Below are positions 48,102 to 55,609 of a DNA stretch of 64,000 bases, in pieces (within the stretch, counting starts at the first letter, position 1; each line of letters opens with the position of its first letter). The DNA comes from Clavibacter michiganensis (lineage in GTDB: Bacteria > Actinomycetota > Actinomycetes > Actinomycetales > Microbacteriaceae): the NCBI RefSeq assembly GCF_002151125.1, contig NZ_MDJZ01000005.1, positions 248,001-312,000 of the forward strand. The letters run 5' to 3'. Under the pieces are notes generated by a model. That model made no database searches, was not told the DNA's origin, and was given only the letters and a program-made list of their open reading frames with translations. The translations under genes were made by a program, and so were the position numbers.

Positions 48102-48146
48102 TGTGGCCTCCAGATGCAGCCCGGGTCCGCCGGGCGATGTGCGTTC

Positions 48147-48152
48147 ATGTTA
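48147..48152 (-). promoter_or_regulatory. possible -10 box of BMP copy 1 and transporter
   Basis: TAACAT on the minus strand, 46 bases before the GTG start, between the two lipoprotein genes. Confidence 0.4.
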
Positions 48153-48251
48153 CCCATGCGCGGGAATGCCTCCCGTGCCCGGATCGGGCCTCCGCGCGCA
48201 AGCGTTACCGATCCGGGACGAGGCCGAAACACCGCGGCAACACGGGCCCTG

Positions 48252-49325
48252 CTAGGGGGTCGAGACCGACCGCACCTGCACGTCGCCGGAGACGATCCGG
48301 GCCTCCAGGGCATCGAGCTCGGACTGCAGCTCGGCCGGCACCGAGGCCGCGAGGTCGTGGTACTCCGCGAGGCCCACGCCGCCGTTCGCGAGCGTGCCGA
48401 CGTAGGGCTCGGAGGTGAAGGTCCCGTCCTGGTCGTCGGCGACGATGTCGACCACGGCCTGGCCGGTGTCCTTGAGCACGCTCGTGAGCAGGAGCGGGCG
48501 GTACTCGGCGGGGAGCGTGTCGTAGCCGTCGTTGTCGACCCAGATCAGCTTGCCGCTGCCGTGGGCGAGGATCGCCGACGCGGCGCCCTCCCCCACCTGG
48601 CCGGCGACCGGCATGATGACGTCGGCGCCCTGGTCGAGCAGGTTCTGCGTGGTGGTCTGGCCCTTCGACACGTCCTCGAAGTCGCCCGTGAACGTGCCGT
48701 CCTGCGCGGCGGCATCCCACCCGAGCGCCTGGACGCTCGTGCCGTGCGCCTCGTTGTACGCGGCCACGCCGTCGACGAAGCCGTCCATGAAGAGGGTGAC
48801 GGGCGGCTGGTTGCCGCCGCCGAAGGTCCCGACCTTGCCGGTCTCGCTCACGCCCGCCGCGAGGTAGCCCGCGAGGTAGGAGGCCTGCGCGGTGTCGAAG
48901 ACGAGCGGCTTGACGTTCGGGGCGTCGACGACCTCGTCGACGATGGAGAAGTGCACGTCGGGATTCGCGGCCGCGGCGGCCGAGGTCGCCTCCGCCAGCT
49001 CGTAGCCGACCGTGAGGATGAAGCCGCAGCCCGTGCCGACGGCCTGCTCGACGTTCGGCGCGAGGTCCGTCTCCGACGTCGAGACGAGGACGTCGGCCTG
49101 GATCCCCAGCTCCCGCTCCGCGCGCTGGAGCCCCTCCCAGCTCGACTGGTTGAAGGAGCGGTCCTGCAGGCCGCCGGAGTTGGTGACCATGCGGGCGCAG
49201 TAGTCGCTCGCGGCAGCCGTGGTGGCGCCGGGCTCGGGGGCCGCGCCGCAGCCGGCGAGGGCTGCGGCGGCGAGGAGGGCGATGGGCAGGGTGGCGGCAC
49301 GGACGGCGCGGCGGGTGCGGGGCAT
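48252..49325 (-). CDS. BMP-family nucleoside-binding lipoprotein, copy 2
   Basis: The product is 357 aa. The lipobox LAGC lies near residue 26; CARMVTNSGGLQDRSFNQSSWEGL and LIWVDNDGYDTLPAEYRPLLLTSVLKD match copy 1 in position. Clearly a tandem paralogue, yet the first motif differs (GGLQDRS against GGFDDKS) and a middle loop (GQVGEGAASAILAHGSGKLIW) has changed, so ligand preference may differ. ATG 49325 lies 6 bases after TAGATT (leaderless). It is followed at 150 bases by copy 1. Confidence 0.91.
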   Translation of the reverse strand: MPRTRRAVRAATLPIALLAAAALAGCGAAPEPGATTAAASDYCARMVTNSGGLQDRSFNQSSWEGLQRAERELGIQADVLVSTSETDLAPNVEQAVGTGCGFILTVGYELAEATSAAAAANPDVHFSIVDEVVDAPNVKPLVFDTAQASYLAGYLAAGVSETGKVGTFGGGNQPPVTLFMDGFVDGVAAYNEAHGTSVQALGWDAAAQDGTFTGDFEDVSKGQTTTQNLLDQGADVIMPVAGQVGEGAASAILAHGSGKLIWVDNDGYDTLPAEYRPLLLTSVLKDTGQAVVDIVADDQDGTFTSEPYVGTLANGGVGLAEYHDLAASVPAELQSELDALEARIVSGDVQVRSVSTP

Positions 49326-49331
49326 CCCCGG

Positions 49332-49337
49332 AATCTA
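49332..49337 (-). promoter_or_regulatory. -10 box of leaderless BMP copy 2
   Basis: TAGATT on the minus strand, 6 bases before ATG 49325. Confidence 0.6.
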
Positions 49338-49354
49338 ACGGCGGCGGTACCAGC

Positions 49355-49384
49355 CCCCTCGGGCCGCGGAGAGCGCCCGAGGGG
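49355..49384 (-). terminator. terminator after manC
   Basis: A 9-bp perfect stem (cccctcggg/cccgagggg), 15 bases past the manC stop and upstream of the BMP copy 2 promoter. Confidence 0.72.
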
Positions 49385-49399
49385 ATCGTTGCCCCTTCG

Positions 49400-50521
49400 T
49401 TACAGGACGTCCGTCCCGCCGCTGAGCTTGAGCGCGTCCACCACGCTCTTCACGCGCTGCGCGTTCTCCTTCGTGGTGACCAGCAGGGCGTCCGGGGTGT
49501 CGACGACCACGATGTCGCGCACGCCGATGAGGCTGATGACGCGCTTGCTGTTGGCCACCACGATGCCGCTCGACGCGTCGGACAGGACGCGCGCGTCCTC
49601 GCCGAGGATCACGAGGTCGGACTTGCGGCCGCTCGAGTGCATCTTGGCCACGGAGGCGAAGTCGCCCACGTCGTCCCAGGTGAAGGTGCCGGGGATCACG
49701 GCCAGCGCGCCCCGCGCCGCGGCCGGCTCGGCGACGGCGTAGTCGATCGCGATCTTCTTGAGGTTCGGCCAGACGCGGTCGACGACGACGCCGCGGTCCG
49801 CGGTGTCCCACGCCTCGGCGAGCTCGAGCACGCCCTTGAGCAGCTCGGGCTCGGTGCGTCCCAGCTCCTCGAGGAGGCGGTCGGCGCGCGCGATGAACAT
49901 GCCGGCGTTCCAGAGGTGCGTGCCGCCCTTCACGTAGCCGCGCGCGACGCCGATGCTGGGCTTCTCCACGAACGACGCGACCTCGAGGGCGTGCGGCGCG
50001 TCCGGGATGCTGAGGGCCTTGCCGGTGTGGATGTAGCCGAAGCCCGTCGCGGGCTCCGTGGGGGTGATGCCGATGGTCGTGATGTAGCCGGCGTCGGCGG
50101 CGATGACGGCCTCGCGCACGGTGTCGCGGAAGCGGTCCGGGTCGGCGATGACGTGGTCGGCGGCGAACGAGCCGATGATGACGCCGGGCTCGCGGCGCTC
50201 GAGGATGGCGGCGGCGAGCGCGATGGCGGCGGTGCTGTCCCGCCCCTCGCTCTCGAGGACCACGTTCGGGTCGGCGAGCTCGGGCAGCTGGGCCTCCACG
50301 GCGGCGCGGTGCGCGCGTCCGGTGACCACCATGATCCGGTCCTCGCCCGACAGGGGCGCGAGCCGCTCCCACGTGTCGCGGAGCAGCGTGCGGCCGGATC
50401 CGGTGAGGTCGTGGAGGAACTTGGGGGCGTCCGCGCGGGACAGCGGCCAGAGCCGGGAGCCCACGCCCCCCGCGGGGATCACGCTGTAGAAACGGGAGAT
50501 CGCGCTCGTCTGCTCGGTCAT
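49400..50521 (-). CDS. manC: mannose-1-phosphate guanylyltransferase
   Basis: The product is 373 aa. VIPAGGVGSRLWPLSRADAPKFL is the nucleotide-binding loop, SFAADHVI the metal site, and SFVEKPS the sugar-phosphate motif. It lacks the isomerase domain of long ManC proteins. It makes GDP-mannose, donor for mannosylated lipids and lipoglycans, matching the divergent mannosyltransferase-like gene. ATG 50521 is 6 bases after TAGGGT (leaderless). Confidence 0.95.
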   Translation of the reverse strand: MTEQTSAISRFYSVIPAGGVGSRLWPLSRADAPKFLHDLTGSGRTLLRDTWERLAPLSGEDRIMVVTGRAHRAAVEAQLPELADPNVVLESEGRDSTAAIALAAAILERREPGVIIGSFAADHVIADPDRFRDTVREAVIAADAGYITTIGITPTEPATGFGYIHTGKALSIPDAPHALEVASFVEKPSIGVARGYVKGGTHLWNAGMFIARADRLLEELGRTEPELLKGVLELAEAWDTADRGVVVDRVWPNLKKIAIDYAVAEPAAARGALAVIPGTFTWDDVGDFASVAKMHSSGRKSDLVILGEDARVLSDASSGIVVANSKRVISLIGVRDIVVVDTPDALLVTTKENAQRVKSVVDALKLSGGTDVL

Positions 50522-50527
50522 GGGCCC

Positions 50528-50533
50528 ACCCTA
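50528..50533 (-). promoter_or_regulatory. -10 box of leaderless manC
   Basis: TAGGGT on the minus strand, 6 bases before ATG 50521. Confidence 0.6.
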
Positions 50534-50625
50534 TCGGCCACCTGGGAGGCGCCAGGATGCGGCGAGTTCACGCGGGCGCAACGGGGCGTTCACGGCGGCG
50601 CGGCGGCCCCGTCGGCGCGTGTGCA

Positions 50626-50631
50626 TAGCGT
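50626..50631 (+). promoter_or_regulatory. -10 box of the leaderless mannosyltransferase gene
   Basis: TAGCGT, 6 bases before ATG 50638. It diverges from the manC promoter across about 90 bases. Confidence 0.6.
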
Positions 50632-50637
50632 CGGGGC

Positions 50638-51813
50638 ATGCGCGTAGCCGTCGTCAGCGAGAGCTTCCTCCCCACCGTCAACGGCGTCACCACGAGCGTC
50701 TGCCGGGTGCTCGAGCACCTGCGGGACCGCGGGCACCAGGCCATCGTCATCGCCCCGGACGCCGGAGCCCCGTCCGAGTTCGCGGGCTTCCCCGTCCACG
50801 GCGTCCCGGCGTTCGCCTACCGGCAGTTCCCGGTCGGGATCCCCAGCCCGCAGGTGCTGCGCCTCCTCACCGACTTCGCGCCGGACGTGCTGCACGCCGC
50901 CTCCCCCCTCTTCCTGGGCGCCCAGGCGATCGCGGCCGCGACGCGCATCGACACCCCCTCCGTCGCCGTGTTCCAGACCGACGTGGCCGGCTACGCGCGC
51001 CGCAACCGGCTGGCCGCCACCGCGCCGTACGTGTGGCGGCTCGTGCGCTGGATCCACCAGGGCGCCGACCTGACCCTCGCGCCCTCGAGCGCCGCGGCCG
51101 CCGACCTGGCGTCCGCCGGCGTCGAGCGCGTCGCCCGCTGGGGCCGCGGCGTCGACCTCGACCGCTACCACCCCCGCAACCGGACCATGGAGGATGTGGT
51201 CGCGCTCCGGAACCGGGTCGCGCCGGACGGCGAGACCATCGTCGGCTACGTGGGCCGCATCGCCCCGGAGAAGCAGCTCGAGCGCCTGGACGCCCTCCGC
51301 GGGGTCCGCGGGGTCCGGTTCCTCATCGCGGGCGACGGCCCGAGCCAGGCGTCCGCCCGCCGCGCGCTCGCCGGCATGCCCGTGACCTGGCTCGGCCGCG
51401 TCGGCGGGCGCGAGCTCGCCGCCGCGTACGCCGCCATGGACGTGTTCGTGCACACGGGCACCGAGGAGACGTTCGGCCAGACGGTGCAGGAGGCCCACGC
51501 CTCCGGCCTCCCCGTAGTCGCGCCGCGCGCCGGCGGCCCGATCGACCTGGTCGCCCATGGCACCGACGGCTTCCTCTTCGACCCCGCCTCCCCGCGCGAC
51601 GCGCACCTGCGCCGCCTGGTGGACGAGCTCGTGGCGAGCGAGCCGATGCGGCTCCGGATGGGCGAGGCCGGTCGCCGCGCGGTCCTCGGCCGCTCCTGGG
51701 CCACCGTCGGCGACGAGCTCATCGGGCACTACGGGCGCGCGGTGTCCGCCCGCCGATCGGCCCTCGCGGCGGCGGATACGGCGGGCGCGGGACCCGTCCC
51801 CGTCGGCGCCTGA
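50638..51813 (+). CDS. GT4 glycosyltransferase, probable GDP-mannose-dependent mannosyltransferase
   Basis: The product is 391 aa. SFLPTVNGVTTSVCRVLEHL at the N-terminus, YVGRIAPEKQLERLDAL and FVHTGTEETFGQTVQEAHASGLPVVAPRAGGPIDLV (E-x7-E) resemble the MgtA/PimB group that mannosylates glycolipids. Sharing a divergent promoter region with manC supports GDP-mannose use. It has no membrane helix and acts at the inner face of the membrane. The precise acceptor is unknown. Confidence 0.88.
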   Translation: MRVAVVSESFLPTVNGVTTSVCRVLEHLRDRGHQAIVIAPDAGAPSEFAGFPVHGVPAFAYRQFPVGIPSPQVLRLLTDFAPDVLHAASPLFLGAQAIAAATRIDTPSVAVFQTDVAGYARRNRLAATAPYVWRLVRWIHQGADLTLAPSSAAAADLASAGVERVARWGRGVDLDRYHPRNRTMEDVVALRNRVAPDGETIVGYVGRIAPEKQLERLDALRGVRGVRFLIAGDGPSQASARRALAGMPVTWLGRVGGRELAAAYAAMDVFVHTGTEETFGQTVQEAHASGLPVVAPRAGGPIDLVAHGTDGFLFDPASPRDAHLRRLVDELVASEPMRLRMGEAGRRAVLGRSWATVGDELIGHYGRAVSARRSALAAADTAGAGPVPVGA

Positions 51814-51839
51814 GCAGCCCTCGCGGCCGCGCCCGACGC

Positions 51840-51853
51840 TTAGGGTGCCCTAA
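51840..51853. promoter_or_regulatory. 14-bp palindrome upstream of sdhC
   Basis: TTAGGGTGCCCTAA is a perfect inverted repeat centred about 31 bases upstream of the -10 box, i.e. near -43, adjoining the -35 region. A candidate operator; the regulator is unknown. Confidence 0.5.
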
Positions 51854-51877
51854 CGGGTGACCGCCCGGACCCGGCCG

Positions 51878-51883
51878 TAGACT
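51878..51883 (+). promoter_or_regulatory. -10 box of sdhCDAB
   Basis: TAGACT, about 70 bases before the sdhC GTG. The leader carries GGAGGG 7 bases before the start, so unlike many neighbours this mRNA has a normal leader. Confidence 0.5.
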
Positions 51884-51953
51884 CTCCAGGACGCGCAATG
51901 TCGGCGCGAAGGCGCTCCGCCCACGGGGCACCAGCATCAGGGAGGGTCGTTCC

Positions 51954-52388
51954 GTGTCCATCAAGACGGCAGGAACCCGCGAACCGCACATCTCGCGCGC
52001 ACCGAAGGTCCCCGCGGGGACGCTCTACCGGGGCCGCGAGGGCATGTGGTCATGGGTGCTGCACCGCATCACCGGCGTGTCCATCTTCTTCTTCCTCCTC
52101 GTGCACGTGCTCGACACGAGCCTCATCCGGGTGAGCCCCGAGGCCTACAACGCGGTCATCGGCACCTACAAGAACCCGGTCATGGGCATCGGCGAGGTCG
52201 CCCTCGTCGGGGCCATCGGGTTCCACGCGCTCAACGGCCTGCGCATCATCCTCATCGACTTCTGGCGCTTCGGCGCCAAGCACCAGCGCCTCATGTTCTA
52301 CGTGGTCATCGGCCTCTGGGTCGTGCTCATGGCCGGCTTCGTGCCGCGCCACCTCATCAACGTGTTCAGCGAAGCGGGATGGATCTGA
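51954..52388 (+). CDS. sdhC: succinate dehydrogenase cytochrome b subunit
   Basis: The product is 144 aa with three helices. LHRITGVSIFFFLLVHVLDTSLI holds the SdhC signature with candidate heme His residues. It anchors the dehydrogenase and passes electrons to quinone. The start is GTG 51954 with GGAGGG upstream; sdhD follows after 2 bases. Confidence 0.93.
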   Translation: MSIKTAGTREPHISRAPKVPAGTLYRGREGMWSWVLHRITGVSIFFFLLVHVLDTSLIRVSPEAYNAVIGTYKNPVMGIGEVALVGAIGFHALNGLRIILIDFWRFGAKHQRLMFYVVIGLWVVLMAGFVPRHLINVFSEAGWI

Positions 52389-52390
52389 TC

Positions 52391-52855
52391 ATGAGCGACA
52401 TCGCACAGCAGGTGAGCGTCGAGCGTCCCCGCCAGGCCCGTGAGCCGCGCAAGCAGGGCGGCGTGAACTGGGAGAAGTGGGGCTGGATGTACATGCGCGC
52501 CTCGGGCGTCGTGCTCGTCGTGCTCATCTTCGGCCACCTCTACGTCAACCTCATCCAGGGCGAGGGCATCAAGGCCATCGACTTCGCCTTCGTCGGCGGC
52601 AAGCTCTCCGACCCGTTCTGGAAGGTGTGGGACATCGCGCTGCTCTGGCTCGCGGTCATCCACGGCGCGAACGGCATGCGCACGCTCGTGAACGACTACG
52701 CCGCCTCGCCCCGCACCCGGAAGATCCTCAAGGGCGCGCTCGTCGCCTCCACGGTCGTCCTGCTCGTGCTCGGCACGCTCGTGGTCTTCACCTTCGACCC
52801 CTGCCCCGCCGGCCAGCCCGCGGACCTGCTGCCCGCCTTCTGCGGCGACCTATAG
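52391..52855 (+). CDS. sdhD: succinate dehydrogenase membrane anchor subunit
   Basis: The product is 154 aa: a basic cytoplasmic N-terminus (about 35 residues), then three helices beginning ASGVVLVVLIFGHLYVNLI, with WLAVIHGANGMRTLVNDY between helices 2 and 3. ATG 52391 is favoured; an in-frame ATG at 52379 overlaps the sdhC end. Together with SdhC it forms the heme/quinone membrane domain. Confidence 0.92.
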   Translation: MSDIAQQVSVERPRQAREPRKQGGVNWEKWGWMYMRASGVVLVVLIFGHLYVNLIQGEGIKAIDFAFVGGKLSDPFWKVWDIALLWLAVIHGANGMRTLVNDYAASPRTRKILKGALVASTVVLLVLGTLVVFTFDPCPAGQPADLLPAFCGDL

Positions 52856-52888
52856 CCCGCTTCCCCATCCGCCTCGAGAAAGAAGCCC

Positions 52889-54712
52889 GTGACCACTGAC
52901 ACCGCGACCCCCGGTTCCGAGCCCTCCGCGAGCACCATCGTGGACGGCGTCCACTACCACCAGTTCGACATCGTCATCGTGGGTGCGGGCGGCGCCGGCA
53001 TGCGCGCGGCGATCGAGGCGGGACCGCAGGCGAACACGGCCGTCATCTCGAAGCTCTACCCGACGCGTTCCCACACGGGCGCGGCGCAGGGCGGCATGGC
53101 CGCGGCGCTCGCGAACGTCGAGGAGGACAGCTGGGAGTGGCACACCTTCGACACCGTCAAGGGCGGCGACTACCTCGTCGACCAGGACGCGGCGGAGATC
53201 CTCGCGAAGGAGGCCATCGACGCGGTCATCGACCTCGAGAACATGGGCCTGCCCTTCAACCGGACGCCCGACGGCAAGATCGACCAGCGCCGCTTCGGCG
53301 GCCACACCGCGGATCACGGCAAGAGCCCCGTCCGCCGATCCTGCTACGCGGCCGACCGCACGGGCCACATGATCCTGCAGACGCTGTACCAGAACTGCGT
53401 CAAGTTCGGCATCAACTTCTACAACGAGTTCTACGTGCTCGACCTGGTCATGGCCGAGGTCGACGGGAAGCAGCAGCCCGCGGGCGTCGTCGCCCTCGAG
53501 CTCTCCACCGGCGACATCCACGTCTTCCAGGCGAAGGCCGTGATCTTCGCGACGGGCGGCTTCGGCAAGATCTACAAGACGACCTCGAACGCGCACACCC
53601 TCACGGGCGACGGCGTCGGCATCATCTGGCGCAAGGGCCTGCCGCTGGAGGACATGGAGTTCTTCCAGTTCCACCCGACCGGCCTCGCCGGCCTCGGCAT
53701 CCTCCTCTCGGAGGCGGCCCGCGGCGAGGGGGCGATCCTCCGCAACAGCGAGGGCGAGCGCTTCATGGAGCGCTACGCCCCTACCATCAAGGACCTGGCG
53801 CCGCGCGACATCGTCGCCCGGTGCATGGCCACCGAGATCCGCGAGGGCCGCGGTGCGGGTCCGAACAAGGACTACGTCTACCTCGACATCACGCACCTGG
53901 AGCCCGCCGTCATCGACGCGAAGCTCCCGGACATCACCGAGTTCGCGCGCACCTACCTGGGCGTCGAGCCCTACACCGAGCCCGTTCCCGTGCTGCCGAC
54001 CGCGCACTACGCGATGGGCGGCATCCCGACGAACGTCAAGGCCGAGGTCCTCTCGGACAACACGACCGTCGTGCCCGGCCTGTACGCGGCCGGCGAGTGC
54101 GCGTGCGTCTCGGTGCACGGATCCAACCGCCTCGGCACCAACTCGCTCCTCGACATCAACGTGTTCGGCAAGCGCGCGGGCAACTACGCGGCCGAGTACG
54201 TGAAGACGGTCGACTTCACGCCGCTGCCGGACGACGCGGCCGACTTCGTGAAGGGCCTCGTCGAGGGTGCGCGGAACTCCAACGGCACCGAGCGGATCTC
54301 GACGCTCCGTCGCGAGCTGCAGGAGTCCATGGACCGCAACGCCCAGGTGTTCCGCACCGAGGACACGCTGATCGAGGTCACCAAGGTGATCGCCGACCTG
54401 CGCGAGCGGTACACGAACATCCAGGTGCAGGACAAGGGCCAGCGCTTCAACACGGACCTGCTCGAGGCCATCGAGCTCGGCTTCCTGCTCGACCTCGCGG
54501 AGGTCGTCGTGTACTCGGCGATGTACCGCAAGGAGAGCCGCGGAGGCCACTTCCGCGAGGACTTCCCGAAGCGCGACGACGAGAACTACATGGTCCACAC
54601 CATGGCGTACCTCACCGGCGACGCCCACAGCACGGACGCCGGCGACCACATCAGGCTCAGCACCAAGCCCGTGGTCATCACGAACTACCAGCCGATGGAG
54701 CGGAAGTACTGA
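52889..54712 (+). CDS. sdhA: succinate dehydrogenase flavoprotein subunit
   Basis: The product is 607 aa. [18 protein letters not shown] binds [18 protein letters not shown] carries the His that covalently holds [25 protein letters not shown] and the [14 protein letters not shown] segment line the substrate site. It oxidises succinate to fumarate. GTG 52889 is preceded by a purine-rich AGAAAGAAG. sdhB follows after 60 bases. Confidence 0.97.
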   Translation: MTTDTATPGSEPSASTIVDGVHYHQFDIVIVGAGGAGMRAAIEAGPQANTAVISKLYPTRSHTGAAQGGMAAALANVEEDSWEWHTFDTVKGGDYLVDQDAAEILAKEAIDAVIDLENMGLPFNRTPDGKIDQRRFGGHTADHGKSPVRRSCYAADRTGHMILQTLYQNCVKFGINFYNEFYVLDLVMAEVDGKQQPAGVVALELSTGDIHVFQAKAVIFATGGFGKIYKTTSNAHTLTGDGVGIIWRKGLPLEDMEFFQFHPTGLAGLGILLSEAARGEGAILRNSEGERFMERYAPTIKDLAPRDIVARCMATEIREGRGAGPNKDYVYLDITHLEPAVIDAKLPDITEFARTYLGVEPYTEPVPVLPTAHYAMGGIPTNVKAEVLSDNTTVVPGLYAAGECACVSVHGSNRLGTNSLLDINVFGKRAGNYAAEYVKTVDFTPLPDDAADFVKGLVEGARNSNGTERISTLRRELQESMDRNAQVFRTEDTLIEVTKVIADLRERYTNIQVQDKGQRFNTDLLEAIELGFLLDLAEVVVYSAMYRKESRGGHFREDFPKRDDENYMVHTMAYLTGDAHSTDAGDHIRLSTKPVVITNYQPMERKY

Positions 54713-54772
54713 CCCTCAGGGGTCAGCACCGACGCCCGTCACCGCATCACCGATCGGAATAGGACCGCACAC

Positions 54773-55534
54773 GTGAGCACCGCAACCCTGGACGCACCTC
54801 CCGCGGGAGAGGCCTCGGCCATCCCCACCTTCACGGTGACCCTCATCATCCGCCGGTACCTGCCCGGCCAGGACGCCGAGCCGAGGTGGGAGGACTTCGA
54901 CGTCGAGGTCTACCCGACCGACCGGATCCTCGACGCGCTGCACAAGATCAAGTGGGAGCAGGACGGGTCGCTGACCTTCCGCCGCTCCTGCGCGCACGGC
55001 GTGTGCGGATCCGACGCGATGCGCATCAACGGCCGCAACCGCCTGGCGTGCAAGACGCTCATCAAGGACCTCGACATCGACCAGCCCATCTACGTGGAGG
55101 CCATCAAGGGCCTGCCGCTGGAGAAGGACCTCGTCGTCGACATGGAGCCGTTCTTCGAGTCGTTCCGCGACGTGCAGCCCTTCCTCATCTCGAACACGAA
55201 GCCGGAGAAGGGCAAGGAGCGGATCCAGTCCGCCGCCGAGCGCGCCCGCTTCGACGACACCACGAAGTGCATCCTCTGCGCCGCGTGCACGTCGTCGTGC
55301 CCCGTCTTCTGGACCGACGGCCAGTACTTCGGCCCCGCCGCCATCGTCAACGCGCACCGCTTCATCTTCGACTCGCGCGACGAGTCGAACGTGCGCCTCG
55401 ACATCCTCAACGACAAGGAGGGCGTGTGGCGCTGCCGCACGACCTTCAACTGCTCCGAGGCGTGCCCGCGCGGCATCCAGGTGACGCAGGCGATCGCCGA
55501 GGTCAAGCAGGCGATCATGCGCGGCAAGGCGTAG
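54773..55534 (+). CDS. sdhB: succinate dehydrogenase iron-sulfur subunit
   Basis: The product is 253 aa. RRSCAHGVCGSDAM with the later LACK Cys binds [2Fe-2S]; KCILCAACTSSCPVFW binds [4Fe-4S]; FNCSEACPRGI completes the [3Fe-4S] site. It carries electrons from SdhA to the SdhCD quinone site. AGGA lies 8 bases before GTG 54773. Confidence 0.97.
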   Translation: MSTATLDAPPAGEASAIPTFTVTLIIRRYLPGQDAEPRWEDFDVEVYPTDRILDALHKIKWEQDGSLTFRRSCAHGVCGSDAMRINGRNRLACKTLIKDLDIDQPIYVEAIKGLPLEKDLVVDMEPFFESFRDVQPFLISNTKPEKGKERIQSAAERARFDDTTKCILCAACTSSCPVFWTDGQYFGPAAIVNAHRFIFDSRDESNVRLDILNDKEGVWRCRTTFNCSEACPRGIQVTQAIAEVKQAIMRGKA

Positions 55535-55556
55535 CGCCTCTCCTCCCCCGCACGTG

Positions 55557-55594
55557 CGACGGCCCCGCAGCTCCTCGGAGCGGCGGGGCCGTCG
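55557..55594. terminator. bidirectional terminator
   Basis: A 12-bp stem (cgacggccccgc/gcggggccgtcg) with a nested gctcc-tc-ggagc hairpin, between the convergent sdhB and ptsI genes. Confidence 0.8.
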
Positions 55595-55609
55595 TGCGTG
55601 CGGGTGCGT

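Noticed and set aside
45609-49742. A 1,377-codon open frame opposite the nucleoside transporter genes
   Set aside because: Same artefact: antisense to a clear operon, biased composition, no motifs.
51840-51853. Palindrome as a DtxR/IdeR iron box
   Set aside because: The half-sites match but the spacing is 4 instead of 9 bases, so it is reported only as an unassigned operator.
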